DNA of 64,000 nucleotides, from contig JAQFVV010012490.1 of NCBI GenBank assembly GCA_028023455.1, positions 248,001-312,000 on the forward strand, read 5' to 3'. Below, one piece after another: positions 34,690 to 44,986 of the stretch. How positions within the stretch are numbered: the first letter of the stretch is position 1; every line of letters starts with the position of its first letter. Origin of the DNA: Epiperipatus broadwayi (lineage: Eukaryota > Onychophora > Udeonychophora > Euonychophora > Peripatidae). The translations under genes and the position numbers were made by a program. The notes under the pieces were generated by a model. That model saw only the letters and a list, made by a program, of their open reading frames with translations, ran no database searches and was not told where the DNA came from.

Positions 34690-35139
34690 ACTTCATATAA
34701 CTTTTTTTTTTTAGTATATCCAGATTATGATAATAAAAAAAAGACACTAAATTTACTAAAATAATTATTAATTAGAAGACTTAATAATAGACTTTGGAAA
34801 AAGGTTTTTTTTGTTGTTTTAACTTTTTGAAATAATTCGCACCAGGTCTATTTAAATTACGAATAGAAATTACAATAATGGATACATTACTTCAAAAGAA
34901 GTTTTTAATAATATCTTGCAAAAAATATCTTTAAAAATTAACATTTTTTTTTTGTTGGTATTATTATTATTATTATTTAACCACTAGATAGCATTTAGAT
35001 TGGATTTTCATTATGTTAAATATTGAATTTCTATTATTTTCTAAAAATACTGAAAAAAAATCAAAAGGTAGTAAATCTTTGAGATTTGACACAATGGTTG
35101 TAGAATTTGACAACTGAGTTTAAAAGATCTATGTTTTAT
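34690..35139. other. AT-rich stretch with (ATT)n
   Basis: Includes a short (ATT)n microsatellite at about 34959-34977. Nothing else. Confidence 0.5.
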
Positions 35140-35585
35140 ATTAGGTAAGAAATAAGAATACATATAAAAATAAGTTTATAAAAATTAAGTAAATGAAAGA
35201 AGCAGGAATAAAATATGGATAAAAAAGGACTTAAGGAAGAATGGAATAAGATAACAAAAAAAATTAAGATAATATATAGAAATAAGTGAAATAAAAAATA
35301 AGGTTAAGTATATGAATATAGTAATATAAGAAAGATTTCATAAATATTACATTGAATTTCTAAAATTATAGTAAAGGTAAAAGGTGAATAAATATAAGTA
35401 TGATGATAATTAGGAATAAAAATAAATAAGAAAAATAAAGATAAAATACAATTAAAAAGTTAAAAGTTATAGAATAGTAAGTTTAATGAATTAAGTGATG
35501 TTAATAATTAAATTGATAAAATTGTAAGATTATAATAGATATATGTATGAAATATGGTTGTATTGATATAATGTTTACATTTTGT
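35140..35585 (+). other. C-depleted purine-rich tract
   Basis: Over about 445 bases the plus strand has roughly eight C residues but many G (repeated AAGATAA, TAAGAAA, GGTTAAG words). The tract ends abruptly where the GATCTGACGAAG motif begins. It has no ORF and no clear period. Confidence 0.6.
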
Positions 35586-35690
35586 AGATCTGACGAAGAT
35601 TGCTAGGAACAGTCGAAACTGTAAAGGATAAATAAATATATTTTGCTTTAAAGTGTAAGAAGAGTGAAATGCTGTTATTATATTACCATG
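35586..35690 (+). mobile_element. PLE-type terminus with hammerhead-like core
   Basis: CTGACGA, then a 5-bp stem (GATTG/CAGTC with one G-U) around CTAGGAA, then GAAAC; the following 60 bases (TATATTTTGCTTTAAAGTGT and on) match the insertion at 38300-38410. CUGANGA-stem-GAAA is the hammerhead ribozyme core, which PLEs are known to carry. One extra A after the first box is a poor fit. Confidence 0.5.
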
Positions 35691-38187
35691 TATAAATAAA
35701 CTAAAATAATTCTATCACAGAAATGTAATACATTAAAGGTAATAGAAACTGTTTCATTATAGAGAAAATATTGAAAATTTCTCTATTATGAAGTGGTACT
35801 ATTATTATCTTTATTATATTATCACATACCATTCTTGGAAAGGAAAAATGAACTAAACAAAATTAAAAAAATTTCTGCAGATAAAAAATTTAAATGTTAA
35901 GTATATCTCTTACTCCAGATTTGCATTTCAATTTAAACATTGAATTACTCTTAAAAATAAGAACAATTCTATTAACTAATAAAAATATAAAATTTTAACG
36001 ATTATTTGTTTATCAAGTAGTGAAATATAATCATCAAACTATCCTGTTTTTCATTGATTGATGATACCAAAAGTATACCTTTTAAATTAAATGAAAATTC
36101 CTGCAAAATTGATGTTGAAGAAGATTGTAGCCTATAGTCTTGCCACCATCTGATCTCATTTGAATATTGAACACATCTAAATTTTGAATTGTATTTTTAA
36201 GATCAATATTATTATTTTAACAAATGTGATTTTTTTGTTATAATTATCATTACCATAGGCTGTATGTTTGATTCATGAGTTAAGTTGGAGAATTAAAATA
36301 TTTATTTTTTTACATTATTAAAATGTATAGTAATTAATGCTAATAATATTGTACAAAAAGAAAAATAGACAGCCTTACATATTAGATGTGATTTAAATAA
36401 ATGTGTCTTGAAAATCATGTTGAAAGTTTAAGATACTGTAATAAAAGTGTTCTTTATTATTCATATCCATACAGAAGTTATATATATTTCCAAATTCAAA
36501 ATAATCTTTAATATCAAAAATGATACACATGATTCTTGTGTGAGCCTATTTTCACTTTTATTATAAGAAAAATATTTTGTTTTAATTTAAATTTCAATAG
36601 TTAAGAATACTTTACATTTTGTTGATCCCTATGTTTTTGTCATATTTTCAACTTATCTAATATTAGACCATATGATATTAAACAATTAAAAAAAATATTG
36701 CCAAATTTAGTAGAATCTAAAATTTAAATTTTTACTAAAAATGAATATAATTTAAAAGATGGATTTCTGAATTCTTTATGCCTTAGCTGGGAATAAAACC
36801 CATTGTTCACATGTTAAACCATCTTCTTCACAAACAAGTTAATATTATGCCTGTTGAAAATTTAAAAGATCCATTTATTGTGCATTTATTAAAAATTCTT
36901 TAATTTATGTGATATACAATTATATTGTTAAATATACTTTATTCTGAAATTTAATTTTGTGTATTTAATATTGGAAAACATTAGCTTAGTTCTTGTAAGT
37001 ATATGTTGATTTTTCAACCATTTTTGTGTGTGACTTTGTGTAAAATCAATAATATTAGTTTTATTTTCCAAATATAATGATCAGAAATTATAAAAAAATA
37101 AAGTGTTGATGATAGAGAATAGTTAAGTTGAAGACTCCATAGAATATGGACTAATGTCAGAACTAGTGGCTGTAAAGAATGGTGTGGAGCGTCTTCCTGT
37201 AAGCAGTAGGCAAAACTGGTAAATGTTTTTCTGGCAATGATGAAAACACGGCAGAAAACTTTAGAATAGGTTTAACAATATAATAACCATGTATTATTGA
37301 TTAGTATTGTATTTCTTTGCTTAATTTTATTTAACAATTTGATTATAATAAATAAAATAGATTTTTTAATCCAAACTTAGATGTCATTAAATTTTTCATG
37401 ATAGTTTTAATTTGTCTTATGATATTACTGAATTTTAACCAACAAGCATGACCAGCTTCTAAAGTTAGGTGTAATAATTTATGTTTAATGTAAATTCATA
37501 TATTTAAAATAGTGACTATATTGGGAAGTTGGGATTAATTGTACTATAGATAATTATTAAACATTTTGTCAAATATTTAAGGACATTATTTCATGCTTTT
37601 TTCGATTATATTCTATTATAACATGTAAAAAATTAAAAGTAAGTATACTATGAACATTAATAATATTATTAGATGTAACATTATTTTCATTTTTTTAGTT
37701 GTTTCTCTTGAAGATTTTATGTACCAATAAAAAAGATTCAAAATGGGAAAAAATTTAAGGACGAAAATATTTTTTGCAGATAATGATTATATACGATGGA
37801 AATATGAAAATGATTCTCTTAGTAAAATTATTAATTTTATATTTATATGATCTACTTTTAACTTCATTTTAATTTTATTTTTGATTAAAATTATGAGGTG
37901 ATTTCCAATTAAATAAGAGTATGTAAAGATTATCAGTTATGGGTTTTACATACAGTTTTCTTAAATAAAATAAATAAATGTGTTCAGTAGGTAGTGTAAT
38001 ATTTGAATACTGCAAGTGATAGATTGTGCTTTGATTCAGAAACTTTTAGCTCTTGACTCTTGTGCTAAACTGTTCCAAGGTTTATTTATTTTTGATAAAG
38101 TGAACACAAATGGCAATTATTTTAAGTTGCAATATACTAATAAATGATTAAACATTTAAACAGAAAAGGCTTTCATTGGTTTAAATT
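35691..38187. other. AT-rich non-coding stretch
   Basis: Contains a weak minus-strand tRNA-like segment near 36776-36830 (GGTTTTATTCCCAGC) and a slightly GC-rich patch at 37135-37215 with a 28-codon open frame. Neither is strong enough to call. Confidence 0.4.
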
Positions 38188-38299
38188 TCTTTATTCTAGC
38201 TAAGCACTTTCGATACTTCCAATATCATAATTGTAGCTTTATGAGTTAATTTAGCTAAGATCTGATATTATTTGCATTTGTTTATTGATTGTTGGATTT

Positions 38300-38410
38300 G
38301 ATGAAGACTGCAGGATAGTTGAAACTGTTAGAAAACTAAAGGAGGAATTATATATATAAAAAAATTGCATTGAAGTGTATAAGAGAAAAGTTATAATAAA
38401 GTAATATATA
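38300..38410 (+). mobile_element. 111-bp insertion with hammerhead-like core
   Basis: Flanked by a perfect duplication TGGATTT (38293-38299 and 38411-38417) and absent from the right arm, which serves as the empty site. It starts GATGAAGACTGCAGGATAGT then TGAAAC, the same motif as 35590-35616, and continues with the shared TGCATTGAAGTGTATAAGAG tail. It looks like an extremely 5'-truncated PLE insertion. The first core base is T instead of C if the hammerhead reading is right. Confidence 0.7.
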
Positions 38411-38744
38411 TGGATTTGCATAAAATTAAATTTATTGTTTTTTTCCAAATCTATGTAAATGTTAGAGAGATCATTCTTCAGATGGGATGCTAGCTTCTTT
38501 TTTATTTAATACTACTTGTATTGGCTATAGTCCATGCCTCCTTAAACTTTCGTTTTCTGTCATCTCTCTCAGTGCATATGATATCTGCTTTAGAGATATC
38601 AAATTTGTGGCCTAACTGCAATTCATGCTTTAAGAATATTGAAGAGTATTCACTGCTTCTTTTTTGCCCTGCTATATAAGTAGTTGTGTTAGGCCAATCT
38701 TTTGGACAGGTTCACCCTTGTTTCCTGATTACAAGATTGGCCCA

Positions 38745-38980
38745 ACATAACTACTTATATAACAGAACAAAAAGGAACAGCAAATACTCTTCAATATTCT
38801 AAGAGCATGAGTTGCAATCAGGGCATGAATTTGATCTCTGTAAAGCATATATCGTATGCACAAAGACAGATGACAGAAAAAGAAATTTAAGGAGGCATGC
38901 ACTATAGCCAAAGACAAGTATGCATTAAATAAAAAAGAACCTAGCTTCCCTCTATCTGAAGAATGGCCTCTCTTACAACA
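38745..38980 (+). pseudogene. PLE GIY-YIG endonuclease C-terminal remnant
   Basis: Plus-strand frames of the right arm read TRLAQHNYLYNRTK, then EHELQSGHEFDL, then KEACTIAKDKYALNKKE, the usual end of a PLE endonuclease (Arg/His-bearing helix, GHEFD box, basic end). There are a stop inside and at least one frameshift. The left arm carries the same segment reversed. No RT is present. Confidence 0.65.
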
Positions 38981-39359
38981 TTTTTGTAGATTTGGATAAA
39001 AAAAACACAAATTTAATTTTATGCAAATCCAACAAACAATAAAATACAAATAATATCAGATTTTAGCTAAATTAATTCATAAAGCTATGATTATGATACT
39101 GGAAGTATCGAAAGCACTTAACTAGAATAAAGAGATAAAAGTAATATTTATAGAATTATTTTAAATTGACAAAGACTGTCATGATTTTAAATAAAAAATA
39201 TAAAAAAAAACAGGAGAGCTATTTGTTTTTTAATTTTTTCTCCCAATATTTTATGTGCTGCATTTTTCATATTGCAAATGAGAAAATACTTTATGATGAG
39301 AAAGAGATGAACATAGTTATTTTTCACTAAATGGCAAGTTAAAATATTGTGAAAAATAA

Positions 39360-40110
39360 TACTAATTCATAAGATTCAACATCTTGTCCAAGATCATTCA
39401 GTGGTCTTTATCAATGATGAATTAAATTTTTTATACAATTCAGTAATACTATCTGGAAATCTTTTCTAAATATGTATATAACTTGTTTGCATATAGATAT
39501 GTTGTTAACTGTATACTTGGAGGTAGGGGGGGGTCTGTTTTGCAAGATGTAGTGAAACTACTGAGCATAGCTTGAATACCCCAACAAGGCAAGCATCTCC
39601 ACTTGGTATCTGAGTATATGGGACACAAACATTATCATTATCAGCATGCATCCATCATTTGAAATTCTCACTTTCCTGTTTTTGAGGGATCATATTATCA
39701 CATTATTTTATGATCCACAAATTTAATGATTACCTGATCTGTTACTTTCTGTTAACATGATATTATCTTTAAAATTTGTTACATTGGTCTATAATAGACC
39801 TGATTTTATATAGTTTGTTATCTGGCATTTTTTTATCATCATTAAAATGCAGACAAATCAATAATTGATAAGATCTATTGCATCATGTCTACAAAATAAA
39901 GCTGCCTCAAACTTATATCCCTTAACTAAATTATATATAATTGTTAGAAATTCCTATCATCCCAAAAAATGCAGATAATTTAGCATTTTTTTCCTAGTTC
40001 CTTTATTATTATTATTTTTTTAGTAACATTTATTCATTTCATTAATAATCTTATCAAAAAATTTTTTTAGCGAAATAGTAAATGGATAAAAATCTAAAAT
40101 TGAATACTCA
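39360..40110 (+). repeat. Dispersed repeat, copy 2
   Basis: Colinear partner of 12850-13760. It ends at AAATCTAAAATTGAATACTC, the point where copy 1 meets the last exon of the minus-strand gene. A poly-G run interrupts it near 39525. No recognised coding sequence. Confidence 0.65.
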
Positions 40111-41344
40111 TGCTTAATGAGAAACTTTTAACCTGAAAACTTGATAAAATTACCTATATTTATGCTCAATTTCATTTGGTGGCAGAAAATTAGTATTGAG
40201 AAATCATTGGGAGAAGACACCCAGTATAACATTAGATTCTGTAGTACTTGCACAAGTTGCTTACTCTTTTCATTTTTGGCAGTTAAAGGAATTATTTCAT
40301 TTTCTACAGCTAAAAGATTTATTGGAACTGCTACAAAATAAGATATTTTTATAATCCAATAGTCTACAAATTAGATGAGTCATCAATGTTTGAATCCATG
40401 TCAGAATCTTTTTTTTTTTTGTTAAGAAATTTATTAATCTTCAGAAAATCTAATAAAGTCCACAGAGAAAACAAATTAAATGAAATGATTTAAATAAAGA
40501 TTGTTAAAAAATTCAAATTTCATTGTACAAAAACATAATTCCTACTGCTCAATAGAGAAAAGATAAAGAGAATGATGTAATATACATAGCCTTCACCATT
40601 TCCTGCAAATTTGAAATGAAGATAATTTTAAATATGTAAAAGTTGTAATTTGGTAGTAACCCATAAGAGGAGCATTAAAATAATATTTAAAAATTTAATA
40701 GTAATACTTAAATCCATTTTTTGTTCCATTCTGAACTTGGTTCATTTAAAAATTTAATAGCAATAGTTATATGCATATACTCATACATGGGTTTGTGGGT
40801 TCAGGTCACAAGTACTTAGTAGAAGAGAATATATATTCAAGAAATAACAAGGATAGGCAAATTAGCCCTTCATCTGAAATAACAGCGGAAATAGAAAAAC
40901 ATTTCTATTCTCAAAATAAATAAATCTGATTTACATTACCCAATATTTTTTATGATCAGTTCTTAGAAATAAATAAGAGTGGTTATTGTTAGGGAAATAT
41001 AAGCATTTTATCATTATTATTTCATTGAGATCATACTTTTGAATAATCAGATTGCGTAAATCAATAAGCAGAGATATAGTCACTGATCATTGTTATGCTA
41101 GATGAATTATATTTCTTCACTAATGTTTAAACAGGAAGATGTCACATGGGTTCCATCATTTATGTAGTGATGCACCGATATGTGACTTGACATACTATAC
41201 AATATTTAAAGGACTACAAAAATGAATTTGTTCTTAATTTAAAGAAGACAATTTGATTTCTTTTTAGGGATTAATTAAAACAACCAAGGCAAATTTTATA
41301 AATGTCTACTCCCTATATATATATATATATATATCTTTATCACC
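40111..41344. other. AT-rich stretch with a weak tRNA-like segment
   Basis: At 40755-40820, TAGCAATAGTTATATGC followed by GGGTTCAGGTCAC look like eroded A- and B-boxes. The 66-codon frame at 40141 has no known motif. Confidence 0.35.
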
Positions 41345-41994
41345 AGATATTATTACTTGAATATTCATACAGTAAACAAACATGGATGGGCTGCTCACCA
41401 ATATGCATCAGCCAATGTGATGAATTTATGGCTTTTTATTTTCTTAATTTAAGACTAAGAAATGTCAAAGTTTTCCCAATTGTCTGCTAGTTCTTAATTT
41501 TGAAACGAGTTTTCATGTAAGTAAAATGATTTTGTATTTGAATGATCTTTTTTTTTTTTTTAGATATTTGTAATCATGCTGAATAAAACTTAATTATGCT
41601 TTTTTACAATTATTAGCCAAGGCAGCATTTGATTGACAAAGGCAAAGATTAGTAAGAATCACTTGATTGCAGACATGTAGGCTGTCTCCATTGATGCTTT
41701 TTTAATTAGATAGTTGCAATTGCAGATTGCTTTCAAGTGAGAGAAGATAAATTTATCTAATATTAATAAAAATGAGACATTGCTAGACTTAGTGAAATTA
41801 GAAGAAAAATGAAGAAAATGGAGTTGTATTTTATTAAAAAGCACAAATATTGGAAGTATAAATGAATATGATTCATTATAAATAAAAAGTGAAAGAACAC
41901 TATAGTGAAGATTGATGGTGTATCAGAGAAAGTAGGAAAAATTAGTTATTCAATTTAATATTTAAATACATATATACTGTCTATATTAAACTTA

Positions 41995-42065
41995 ATGTAA
42001 TTAGATGGACTTGAACTCAGACTTGCATTGCAAGATCCCTATAACTATGACCACATAATATGAAA
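41995..42065 (-). mobile_element. tRNA-like SINE head inside the LINE
   Basis: On the minus strand, TGGTCATAGTTATAGGG then GAGTTCAAGTCCA about 25 bp later match A- and B-boxes at tRNA spacing, with GCAATGCAAG between them. It adjoins the MITE at 42083. Confidence 0.5.
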
Positions 42066-42082
42066 AAGATAAATTATCTCCA

Positions 42083-42415
42083 ATATATGTATTTCGTGCT
42101 CATCAGTTGGTCCAGATCACCATCTCCCACACGTATACAATCAGTGCTCAGTTTATATTAAGATGACAAATCTACAAACTTTCATGGACAAGTTTCAATC
42201 TTCTCCACCCTTCAACTCTTTAGCCATCCATATCATTGAAAATCCTGAGGATGGAAAACTCAAATCCCTTGATCCCAATGTTATCATACCCATGTTGAGC
42301 TTAAGTCAATCTGACCCCTCATACTTAGGACCTTAATATGATTTGATTGTATATATGTAGGAAATGGTGATTTGGACCAACTGTTGAGTGTTGGTTCAGC
42401 ATGAAATACATATAT
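42083..42415. mobile_element. MITE with long terminal inverted repeats
   Basis: It is 333 bp. The ends ATATATGTATTTC / GAAATACATATAT lead into inverted repeats of about 65 bp sharing CAGTTGGTCCAAATCACCAT-like sequence; the right arm has 9 extra bases. It is flanked by TA-rich sequence, so a TA duplication is possible. It interrupts LINE copy C and so is younger than it. No ORF. Confidence 0.75.
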
Positions 42416-42865
42416 CTCTTTCACATGTATCTGGTCATGTATATTAGGTGTATAAGGTAGAGTGGATAGTTGTAGAGAGCTTGAAAAGTAAAGATACTAA
42501 ATGCAGACAATTGATTTATATGTCCATAACTTCTCATTGTGATGAAGTAAATCATTTTTGTTCAGATTTGCTTTTGATTAGGCTAAACAATGTTTTAATA
42601 TTGTAATGGGAGATTTTTATGGTTAAATTTAGTTAAGGTGACAGACACGAGCAAGAGTACAACTTGTGGACTTTATACAAAAACTGTATATTATGAATTT
42701 TTCTTTGCTAAAAAATGGTAAATGAAAATAGACATGGAATCATCCAAAGGAAATACAGCAGAATCGAATTAGATTTTGATTAACAGAAAACATGTATTTC
42801 AAGATTGCAATGTTTCAATAAATTCAGTGCAGGAAATGATAATCGAATAATAAGATGTAATATAT

Positions 42866-43063
42866 GTGTTAATGCAAAGCACAAGGGAAAAACTATTAAA
42901 GATACTGTTAATAGTTGATAATCCTAATCTTCAGAAACACTATCATGAATTTAAATTAGAACTTGAAAATTATTTTAAATTTTTAATAGATTTTAAAGAT
43001 GATTCAGATGTGACTGAGATTAACAAGACAACTGATACTCTATTAGGAACTACAAGGAAATAA
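42866..43063 (+). pseudogene. LINE ORF, linker between endonuclease and RT
   Basis: A 65-codon open frame reading REKLLKILLIVDNPNLQKHY, then FKLELENYFKFLIDF, then DVTEINKTTDTLL. In RTE-like ORFs such a segment follows the SDHR box of the endonuclease and precedes the RT. The initial Met is not a true start. The flanking frames are broken. Confidence 0.65.
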
Positions 43064-44465
43064 ATTGTTTAAAAAAAAAAATAATTCAGTAAACTTGTAA
43101 CTGAGACAACATCAATTATATAAAGAAAGGAGGGATTATGAAAATATTTTTAAATGATCCACTAAAAAAAAATTGACTATCTGGAATTTTATTAAATGGT
43201 ATTAAAAAGTTTTAATAATGATATAGGCAAATGTAAATGAATTAGCAAGTAAAGCATAAAATATCTTGATATTAGGTGGAAGTTTGTTTCAGCAATAAGA
43301 TGAACTATTTCCAAAAAGGACATTATAAAATGGGTAGAAGAGGTCTCCAAAGAATAATAAAGAACAAGATAACAAAATAGTGTTTGACTGAAAGTTTGTG
43401 ATAATGGCTTCTGAATTGCCAAGCATTTTAACTGAAAAGGTGAAATATGCAACTAATTCTATGAAAAGGTATATAGTTCAGGAAAAGATGGAATTATTGT
43501 TGATATTTTAAAAGAAATAGGTAAAGAAATTAAAAATTGTTGGCAAAACTATATCCCAAATATCTAAATAATAAAAATGTACCAAGTAATTGGAAGAATG
43601 CAATAATGAAAAATGATTAAGAAATTAGAAATCAGACCTATTGCTTTTCCGTTAGTTCTATACAAAATCTTTAGCAAAATAATTTACCACTCATCTACAG
43701 GAAACTTTGAACTCAAACTAACCACAAAACAAATTGGATATAAAAGTGTTTTTAACACAGTGTATTATGTCTAGATATTGTAAGAATTTATGGAAAAGAC
43801 CAGTGAACTGCTATTATTCTTGGGTTTGTAGATTATGAAATGACATTTAATTCTTTATGCATTTCTATAGTGATGTGAGCTTCGACCCATTAGAATACTG
43901 ATATATTTTGAAGAATATTATTTTGCAGGTAATAATTTAAAAATTTTACAAGAGTTTCCAGATAAAAATAAAAAATTAGAGCTAAAGATAGATACAAAAA
44001 AGACTGAAATTTTAATGTTCAATGATTTTTCTTAGAAGAAAGTAAAGATTGATAATCATGAATTGAGCTTGGATAGAGTGCAAGTGTATTCCATTAACAT
44101 TAAAAGAAAATATTCTTATGTGTTTGAAAAGGAATGTTTTTAGATGTATTTTATCAGATTTTATATATGGAATGGAGTTTTGGACTCAGAAAAGCAATAC
44201 AGAAACTTAAGACATACTTCAATGAAGTATGGAGAGATGTTTGAAAGAATTAAGAGTCTAAAATGGACTGGAAATATTTACAGAAGATTAGTAGATAGTC
44301 AGTTAACATTTTAAATTAGATCCCAAGAAATTGTAAAAGACATGGAAGGAGAATGAATTAATAATTTTTACTGGTATGATATGGAAAAGAAAGGCTGACT
44401 AGATTAACCTGGAGAGACTTTTATCCTGCAAATTGATAGTAATTGAAAATGATGTTGATGGTATA

Positions 44466-44845
44466 TTTAAGAAATTACTTTATTTCGTTATCAGGGTTGA
44501 TGTTATTTATTTAGAAACATGATCATTGTAATGAATAATTCTGGGGGGAAACATTTTTCAAAATGTGTTGTTGGTTTATTTGAATCTAATTTTGTCTGAA
44601 GCTAATCAATTAACTTTATTTTGCATTATACAATAATTGCCAATTAGAAATATTTTTGTTTACTTTGTGGTTTTTACTATTTTTGTTGTAACAAACTTTT
44701 AAAATGCTTTTTTAACATGTTGAGGTTGATTCTGTACTTGACAGTTTTTTAAAAAAAATTAAACCTATTAATTTACAGTAAAGAAAAATCATATATTTAC
44801 TATAAAGTATAATAATATATTTCATTGGCACTCTTTATTATCTAA
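44466..44845. other. AT-rich non-coding stretch
   Basis: Nothing seen. Confidence 0.5.
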
Positions 44846-44986
44846 GCTTTCAATGATGATTATAATCCTTGCTCGCCTAGTATTGCCAAAATGTATTTTG
44901 GTTATGTGGTGATTAACTGGGCCTCCTGATTTCTTTTGCCTTGTGGGCATCATATCAGGACTGAGAAAGCTTTTATTTAACAATAT
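44846..44986 (+). repeat. Dispersed 138-bp repeat, copy 2
   Basis: Partner of 34548-34685, same orientation, 10.3 kb away, 380 bp after the end of LINE copy C. Confidence 0.75.

Larger units (their letters stand above)
38188..39135. mobile_element. Head-to-head pair of truncated PLE copies (large hairpin)
   Basis: The left arm (38188-38713, minus) and right arm (38730-39135, plus) are reverse complements, meeting at a short centre. Each arm is the end of a PLE: a GIY-YIG endonuclease fragment followed by a 3' UTR. The outer ends share ATTCTAGCTAAGCACTTTCG / CGAAAGCACTTAACTAGAAT. The left arm alone holds a 111-bp insertion. The whole would fold as a long hairpin. Confidence 0.75.
41345..44465 (+). 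mobile_element. RTE-like LINE, near full length, interrupted (copy C)
   Basis: The 5' part (41345-41500) matches 31220-31370, including ATGGATGGGCTGCTCACCAA. Endonuclease remnants lie at 41840-41950 and 42500-42860 on both sides of an insertion (41990-42415). The linker frame is at 42866-43063, an RT remnant with LGFVDYEMTFNSL near 43830, and a jump into the 3' third at about 43920. It ends with a GATGTTGATGG tail near 44463. Part of the RT palm, including FADD, is deleted. Confidence 0.85.

Noticed and set aside
37135-37215. 28-codon frame containing ELVAVKNGVERLPVSS and a GTAAGC
   Set aside because: The upstream acceptor is poor and no partner exon was found; kept only as a GC-richer patch.
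38729-39049. Minus-strand ORF of 106 codons
   Set aside because: It is antisense to the PLE endonuclease remnant in the right hairpin arm; Cys/Leu/Phe-rich and without motifs.
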